Made by a program: the position numbers and the translations under genes. The notes below the pieces were generated by a model, which did not search any database, had not been told where the DNA came from, and worked only from the letters and a program-made list of their open reading frames with translations. Shown here in pieces: positions 59,414-64,000 of a stretch of 64,000 nt of DNA. Within the stretch, counting starts at the first letter, position 1. Every line of letters starts with the position of its first letter. Source of the stretch: Kribbella pittospori (GTDB lineage: Bacteria; Actinomycetota; Actinomycetes; Propionibacteriales; Kribbellaceae); the NCBI RefSeq assembly GCF_004331465.1, contig NZ_SJKB01000009.1, positions 248,001 through 312,000 of the forward strand, in the 5' to 3' direction.

Positions 59414-60316
59414 ATGCAGGAACAGAGCGTGTCCGGAATATTCCGGGCAGTATCCCAAGGGGTATTTTCGAGAATTCGGGGTCCGGTAATTCGCAGGGTG
59501 ATTCTGTTGCTGCTGGCGGTGACGGTCGCGGCCGCACCGGCAGTACTGACCGCACCCGCCGATGCCGCCGCCGGGGGGAATCTGTACGTCGTCCAGGGGC
59601 TGCCGGGGAAGAAGCTGGACATCAGCATCGACGGGAAGCCGGTCGCCGGCGCGGTGGCGACCGCGAAACTGGTGGGCCCGTTCGGTGTTGCCGCGGGCAA
59701 GCGGATGGTTACTGCCAAGCAAGGCGGAAAGCTGGTCATCCAGCGTGAGGTGACGGTCGGCTCGGGTGCCAGCATCGACGTCGTCATCCACCAGCCGGTG
59801 TCGCCGACGGGTGCGCCGCTGATCACGACGTACGCGAACAAGCTGGACGCGGTGCCGGCGGACAAGGGTGGGCTGCGGGTCGCGCACGATGCGGCCGTCG
59901 GCCCGGCCGACATCCGGGTGAACGGCAAGGTGGCATTCGCCAACGTGGCCAACGGGGAATCGCTCGAAGCGGTCGTTCCGGCGGCGACGTACAAGGTCGA
60001 CATCGTGCCGGCCGGGGCGACTTCACCTGTTGTTCTCGGTCCGATGGATCTGCCGATCAAGGCCGGATATCTGACCCGGGTATTCGCGGTGGGTGCTCCG
60101 TCGCAGAAGACGATGACGGTGGCGGCCGGGACGATCAAACTCCCGAGCACGGGATCCGGCAAGCCGGGTCTGGTGAACACCGGGACCGGCGGACAGGCAG
60201 CAGGGCTTGACCAGGCGCAAAGCTCTGCCGCTGACGAATCCGGTCTCTGGGTCGTGGCACTGCTGGTCGGTCTGCTGGCCGCCGTGGTGACGGTCCGGAA
60301 GGTGGTCCGCCGCTGA
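59414..60316 (+). CDS. DUF4397 cell-surface protein, probable sortase substrate
   Basis: A 300-residue exported protein. The signal helix (about 29-46) ends near ADAAA, and one or two DUF4397-like beta domains follow (about 55-235, NLYVVQGLPGKKLDISIDG). The C-terminus has LPSTG (243-247), a 28-residue spacer, a membrane helix (276-293) and the RKVVRR tail. The spacer is longer than in usual sorting signals, but the adjacent class F sortase makes anchoring plausible. GAGGGGG sits 6 nt before ATG 59414. The first 30 codons use many AT-rich rare codons (ATA, TTT, AGA, GTA), unlike the rest. Confidence 0.85.
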   Translation: MQEQSVSGIFRAVSQGVFSRIRGPVIRRVILLLLAVTVAAAPAVLTAPADAAAGGNLYVVQGLPGKKLDISIDGKPVAGAVATAKLVGPFGVAAGKRMVTAKQGGKLVIQREVTVGSGASIDVVIHQPVSPTGAPLITTYANKLDAVPADKGGLRVAHDAAVGPADIRVNGKVAFANVANGESLEAVVPAATYKVDIVPAGATSPVVLGPMDLPIKAGYLTRVFAVGAPSQKTMTVAAGTIKLPSTGSGKPGLVNTGTGGQAAGLDQAQSSAADESGLWVVALLVGLLAAVVTVRKVVRR

Positions 60317-61014
60317 AGAGGCTCCTGCCCGGACTGCTGCTGTTGATGTTCTGCGTGGGCCTGGAGGGGTGCTCCGCGCAGGCCGATGGTGCATCGCCGG
60401 GCCCCGGGTCGGACGGCGGCGCGTCAACGCCGTCGTCCGGCTCGGTCGTTCCCGGGTTCTCGACGGTGATCACACCGACGATCCCGACTCCTTCCGGTCC
60501 GGACGGCGCGGCCTCCGCACCGCCGGCCCGGATCGGCACGCCCGCACCCGGTCAACGGATCCGGTTCGTCCCGTCCCAGGTTGTGCTGCCGGGTGGTGCG
60601 CATGCTCCGGTGCTGTCCGCGAGCACGGTTTCCGGGCAGTTGATGGTGCCCGAAGGGGCACGAAATGTCGGCTGGTGGGACGGTGGTGCCGAGGCCGGTG
60701 ACCCCTTTGGCTCGGTGGTCGTGGCCGGCCACGTCGACACCAAGACCGAGGGCCTCGGCTTCTTCTCCCGGCTGCGGCACATCCAGCCGGGAGAGACCGT
60801 CGTACTCCACGGTGCCGGCCACACAGCGTCGTACCGGGTCAGCTCGATCGTGTCCGTGCCGAAGAACGCGCTCGCGACCAAGAGCGGCGCGTTCGACCAG
60901 AAGGTCGACCACCGTCTGGTCCTCATCACCTGCACCGGTCCGTACAACGCCTCCCGCGGCGGGTACGCCGACAACCTCGTCGTCACAGCCACCGCGATCG
61001 GTCTGGCGAAGTAG
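60313..61014 (+). CDS. Class F sortase
   Basis: A 233-residue exported transpeptidase with the sortase barrel: VVVAGHVDT (catalytic His), LITCTGP (catalytic Cys) and a later Arg in NASRGGY. The start is unusual. No ATG, GTG or TTG gives a full signal peptide. CTG 60313, overlapping the DUF4397 stop as CTGA, gives LKRLLPGLLLLMFCVGLEGC, a complete n-region, helix and possible lipobox Cys. The next alternative is TTG 60343, which removes the basic n-region. It likely anchors the upstream DUF4397 protein. Confidence 0.85.
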   Translation: MKRLLPGLLLLMFCVGLEGCSAQADGASPGPGSDGGASTPSSGSVVPGFSTVITPTIPTPSGPDGAASAPPARIGTPAPGQRIRFVPSQVVLPGGAHAPVLSASTVSGQLMVPEGARNVGWWDGGAEAGDPFGSVVVAGHVDTKTEGLGFFSRLRHIQPGETVVLHGAGHTASYRVSSIVSVPKNALATKSGAFDQKVDHRLVLITCTGPYNASRGGYADNLVVTATAIGLAK

Positions 61015-61842
61015 CTAGTGCCCTCGTCGCAGGTTCACGAACGTGTTCGTGGTGGCCGTGATCGCCTGCTCGGTTGGCAACCGCTCCATCGACGAGGCGC
61101 CGTAGAACCCGTCGATCGTCGGGCACAACTCGAGGATCCGCTGTACGTCGGCCGGCTCAGCGATCGGGCCACCGTGGCACAGCACGAACACGTCCGGCCG
61201 GACCGCCCGCGCCGCCGCCGTCCACTCGTCGATCAGTACGGCGCACTCCTCCAGCGTCCGCGCGGTCCCGGCGCCGATCGCGCCGCCGGTGGTCAGGCCG
61301 AGGTGCGCCACGACGATGTCGGCACCGGCCTCGGTCATCGCGGTCGCGTCCTCGGCGGAGAAGACGTACGGCGTGGTGAGCAGGCCGAGTTCGTGCGCGG
61401 TGGCGATCATCGCGACCTCCTCGGCGTACCCCATCCCGGTCTCCTCCAGGTTCGCCCGGAAGGTGCCGTCGATCAGGCCGACGGTGGGGAAGTTCTGCAC
61501 TCCGGAGAAGCCGAGGCCGATCAGCCGGCGCAGGTACTCGGTCGGCTGGTAGAACGGGTCGGTGCCGTTCACCCCGGCGAGGACCGGAGTGTGCTTGACG
61601 ACCGGGAGCACCTCGCGGCCCATGTCCAGCACGATGTCGTTCGCGTTGCCGTAGGCAAGCAATCCGGCGAGCGAGCCACGGCCGGCCATCCGGTAGCGGC
61701 CGGAGTTGTAAATGACGATCAGGTCGATGCCGCCGGCCTCTTCGCACTTCGCGGACAGCCCGGTGCCCGCACCACCGCCGACGATCAGCTCGCCGGCCGC
61801 ACGCTTGGCCCGCAGCCGGTCCAGGATCGTGTCGCGCTCCAT
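61015..61842 (-). CDS. Phosphoenolpyruvate hydrolase-like TIM-barrel protein
   Basis: A 275-residue protein of the PEP_hydrolase (PF09370-like) family: GGGAGTGLSAKCEEAGGIDL near the N-terminus, then IYNSGRYRMAGRGSLAGL and VQNFPTVGLIDG. It is an enolase/PEP mutase-like barrel of unproven reaction. ATG 61842 lies 2 nt after the Tm-1-like stop, with GGAAAG and GAGG upstream; a TTG at 61848 is possible. Proteins of this type usually pair with Tm-1-like ATPases, as here. Confidence 0.88.
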   Translation of the reverse strand: MERDTILDRLRAKRAAGELIVGGGAGTGLSAKCEEAGGIDLIVIYNSGRYRMAGRGSLAGLLAYGNANDIVLDMGREVLPVVKHTPVLAGVNGTDPFYQPTEYLRRLIGLGFSGVQNFPTVGLIDGTFRANLEETGMGYAEEVAMIATAHELGLLTTPYVFSAEDATAMTEAGADIVVAHLGLTTGGAIGAGTARTLEECAVLIDEWTAAARAVRPDVFVLCHGGPIAEPADVQRILELCPTIDGFYGASSMERLPTEQAITATTNTFVNLRRGH

Positions 61843-61844
61843 CC

Positions 61845-63071
61845 TCAACTTTCCTTCCGTAGAAAGGCATTCAGTGCATCCGCGGCCGCGTGCGCGAAGC
61901 TCTCGTCGTTGATGGCCCCGTCGAGCTCCACCACCTCGACGACCGAGCGGTCCACAGTGTCACGGATCGCGTCGAACAGTGCGGCATCGGCCGCGGGGTC
62001 GTAGAAGGGACCGCCTTCGACCGCGATCGCCGAGATTCCGCGCAACGGCAGGAGCAGCGCAACCGGCCCGGTCGATCCGTTCAGCCGGGTCGCGAGGCGG
62101 CGGCCGAGCTCCGAGCACTCGGCGGGCGTCGTCCGCATCAGCGTGACGGTCGGGTTGTGCACGAACAGGTTCCGGTCGGCGAACTGCGGCGGCACGGTGT
62201 CGAGCGGGCCAAAGTTGACCATGTCCAGCGCCCCGACCGAGACCACTTGCGGAATCCCGGCACAACCTGCTGCCGTGAGCCGATCCGGTCCGGCCGAGAA
62301 CACCCCGCCGACCAACTCGTCGGCCAGTTCGGTGGTGGTGAGATCGAGAACCCCTGCCAACTGTCCCGATCCAGCCAGCGACTCCAGCGTCCGCCCACCG
62401 GTCCCGGTCATGTGGAACACCAGGACCTCGTAGCCCAGCTCTGCCAGCCGACCGCGCGCCATGTCCACGGCCGGCGTCGTCACGCCGAACATACTTGCTG
62501 CCAGCAACGGAAGGTCGGCTGCATCACCTACCGGTTCGGCGGTCACCATCCCCGCGACAGCCGCAGCCGCGTTGGCAAGGATCCGCGCAGACAGCCGGTT
62601 CACACCAGCGACGTCGACCACGCTCGGCATCAGCACCAGATCGGTCTCTCGCAAGTACGCCGAGGTGTCGCCGGCCGCCGCGGTCGACACGATCACCTTC
62701 GGCACACCCAACGGCAGACCGCGGAACGCCGCGGCCGCGATCGACGTACCGCCGGTCCCACCAAGCGCCAGTGCGCCATCACACCGGCCCTCGTCGTACA
62801 ACCGCCGTACGACGGCCGCCGCGCCGGCCGCCATCGCGGTCACGGCGGCACCACGATCGCCCGCATCACGCAACGCGGTCAGGTCGACGTCGGCCGCAGC
62901 GGCCACCTCGTCCCGGGTGACGTCGGCGGTCAGTCCCGGCGTACCCAAGATGCCGGCGTCGACCACGACGACCCTGAGGCCGGCGGTGATCAGGCGGTCG
63001 CGCACGAACGCGTATTCGTCGCCCTTGGTGTCCAGAGTGCCGAGCAGAACGACGGAGGGCATCTCACTCAC
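61845..63071 (-). CDS. Tm-1-like ATP-binding protein (UPF0261)
   Basis: A 408-residue protein homologous in fold to the ATP-binding domain of tomato Tm-1. LLGTLDTKGDEYAFVRDRL opens it, and GGTGGTSIAAAAFRGLPLG (about 105-123) is the likely nucleotide site. Bacterial members are linked to degradation of branched or aromatic metabolites, but the reaction is not settled. Its GTG at 63071 overlaps the cupin gene by 8 nt. Confidence 0.9.
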   Translation of the reverse strand: MSEMPSVVLLGTLDTKGDEYAFVRDRLITAGLRVVVVDAGILGTPGLTADVTRDEVAAAADVDLTALRDAGDRGAAVTAMAAGAAAVVRRLYDEGRCDGALALGGTGGTSIAAAAFRGLPLGVPKVIVSTAAAGDTSAYLRETDLVLMPSVVDVAGVNRLSARILANAAAAVAGMVTAEPVGDAADLPLLAASMFGVTTPAVDMARGRLAELGYEVLVFHMTGTGGRTLESLAGSGQLAGVLDLTTTELADELVGGVFSAGPDRLTAAGCAGIPQVVSVGALDMVNFGPLDTVPPQFADRNLFVHNPTVTLMRTTPAECSELGRRLATRLNGSTGPVALLLPLRGISAIAVEGGPFYDPAADAALFDAIRDTVDRSVVEVVELDGAINDESFAHAAADALNAFLRKES

Positions 63072-63417
63072 CCACCGTCTGCCGGTCCGGAGCCGAGAAC
63101 GAGATGACGAAGATCGCCTCGTCGGTGCCGATGTTGCGGGCGTTGTGCAGCGCCCCCGACGGAATGCTGATGGTGTCGCCAGGACCCATCGTCACCCGCT
63201 CGTCGTCGACGCTGTGCTCGATGGTGCCCTGCAGGATGTGCAGCACCTCGTCGCAGTTCGGGTGGTAGTGCCGTGGGTTCTGCTCGCCGGGCCGGATGTA
63301 GCACCGGCCGATGGTCATCGTGGTGGAGTTGCCCAGGGCACCGGAAACCATCCACTCCAGTCGTCCCCACGGCTGGTCCTCGACCAGCACCTTGTCGGCC
63401 GGGGTCATCTGTCCCAT
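63064..63417 (-). CDS. Single-domain cupin
   Basis: A 117-residue protein with one cupin barrel. PGEQNPRHYHPNCDEVLHILQ (about 44-64) and PGDTISIPSGALHNARN (about 80-96) supply the His/Glu metal ligands. It may be an isomerase, dioxygenase or lyase of a sugar or keto acid. AAGGAG lies 7 nt before ATG 63417. Confidence 0.9.
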   Translation of the reverse strand: MGQMTPADKVLVEDQPWGRLEWMVSGALGNSTTMTIGRCYIRPGEQNPRHYHPNCDEVLHILQGTIEHSVDDERVTMGPGDTISIPSGALHNARNIGTDEAIFVISFSAPDRQTVGE

Positions 63418-63420
63418 CCG

Positions 63421-64000
63421 TCAGCTCCTTGGTTCGATCGTTGCCGGTTCGCCGGCCGGCAGTCGGCGGTACAGCTCGTACAGCTTGAGAATCTCCCGGA
63501 CGTCGGCGAGCGTGCCTTTCTCCGGCGGCTTCCCGGCCAGCACGCTCTCGCAGAAATGCACCACCTCGGGTACGTAGCCGAGGTAGAAAAGGTTCTTGTT
63601 GTAGAGCTGGCCGAGGGAGAACTCGGGCTCCCAGTGCAGCGGCGCCACAGCGTCGCCAGTGATGAACGAGGCCGATCGCCCGTACGGCAACTCGGCCCCG
63701 GCTCGGTAGTACGTCATCCGTACGCCGTTGTCGACGACCACATTGGCCCCGCTGCCGATCACCTCGACACGTTCGAGTGGTGCACCGGTCGCGGAGCCGG
63801 CCGCCAGGTGCAGGGTCCCGATGGCTCCGGACTCGAACAGCAGACTCGACATGCTCGACCCGGTCCGCGGCTCCCATTCGTAGCTGAGGCGGCGTACCGG
63901 TCCCATCAGGTAGGTCAGGATCGCGCCCGGATGGAAGATGTGGTCCAGGAACCCGATCATCGCGACGTCGTCGGACCGGGCGTCAGGCGAGGGCAGCGAC
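63421..64000 (-). CDS. Gfo/Idh/MocA-family oxidoreductase, C-terminal part
   Basis: The last 192 codons of a gene that continues past the right edge; the frame stays open through 64000. The visible part is the substrate domain: LDHIFHPGAILTYLMGPV, RVEVIGSGANVVVDNGV and PEVVHFCESVLAGKPPEKG are typical. The NAD(P)-binding Rossmann domain is outside the window. It is the first visible gene of the operon with the cupin, Tm-1-like and PEP-hydrolase-like genes, suggesting oxidation or epimerisation of a sugar or cyclitol. Confidence 0.85.
   Translation of the reverse strand, partial: SLPSPDARSDDVAMIGFLDHIFHPGAILTYLMGPVRRLSYEWEPRTGSSMSSLLFESGAIGTLHLAAGSATGAPLERVEVIGSGANVVVDNGVRMTYYRAGAELPYGRSASFITGDAVAPLHWEPEFSLGQLYNKNLFYLGYVPEVVHFCESVLAGKPPEKGTLADVREILKLYELYRRLPAGEPATIEPRS

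Noticed and set aside
1..64000. CRISPR arrays, insertion sequences, phage genes, attachment sites
   Set aside because: No regularly spaced repeats, transposase or integrase motifs, or terminal repeats were seen on either strand; the tRNAs show no repeated 3' ends.

Overview
This window is chromosomal DNA from a high-GC actinomycete. Coding strands show strong third-position G/C, GTG and TTG starts are common, and there is a purF-purM pair, a DUF3073 gene and a Glu-Asp-Phe tRNA cluster. A c-di-AMP riboswitch precedes an NlpC/P60 gene. At least sixteen genes carry a TAnnnT-type -10 box 6-7 nt before the start codon, the actinobacterial leaderless signature. Content and style fit Kribbella or a close relative in Nocardioidaceae/Kribbellaceae; that placement is inference. 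No insertion sequence, phage, integrase or CRISPR array was seen.

Layout. 0-6 kb: phosphoesterase, membrane-anchored protein, Ser/Thr kinase, secreted propeller-like protein, M20 dipeptidase. 6-9 kb: split proton-translocating transhydrogenase operon pntAA-pntAB-pntB. 9-10.2 kb: a TrmB/LuxR-type regulator divergent from a 40-codon gene for an exported Cys-containing peptide, a candidate signalling pair. 10.3-13.3 kb: purF, purM, DUF3073. 13.5-17.3 kb: ABC-2 exporter divergent from a histidine kinase/response regulator pair. 17.3-18.6 kb: NlpC/P60 hydrolase with a c-di-AMP riboswitch and a distal CRP-type site. 18.6-28.2 kb: metabolism and stress genes (PLP lyase, YCII protein, DUF1508, two acetyltransferases, TetR/MFS efflux pair, SDR, SigG-like ECF sigma factor, tyrosine phosphatase, dienelactone hydrolase, AraC regulator, VOC protein).

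28.2-35.6 kb is a sparser accessory stretch: a two-TM SLATT-like protein, a lipoprotein, a broken gene that keeps its promoter, small secreted and helical ORFs, a 754-residue secreted protein and an unknown protein. 35.9-36.2 kb holds the tRNAs. 36.3-39.7 kb holds a secreted zinc protease, a second TrmB/LuxR-type regulator, a small zincin and a polyprenol-phosphate mannosyltransferase.

39.8-53.9 kb is a carbohydrate-use locus: FGGY kinase plus LacD/YihT-like aldolase on one strand. The other strand carries a lipoprotein-permease-permease ABC importer, ROK kinase, GmhA-like SIS isomerase, GH38 mannosidase, a LacI regulator, a melibiase-like glycosidase and a tandem double metallo-beta-lactamase-fold protein. 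Four copies of TGGnATCGATnCCA lie in this locus, three at promoters, so it probably forms one LacI regulon.

53.9-64 kb: STAS protein, SDR plus AlkD-type repair protein, M23 peptidase, MFS exporter, lipoprotein, a DUF4397 wall protein with its class F sortase, and an operon of Gfo/Idh/MocA (cut by the window edge), cupin, Tm-1-like and PEP-hydrolase-like genes.
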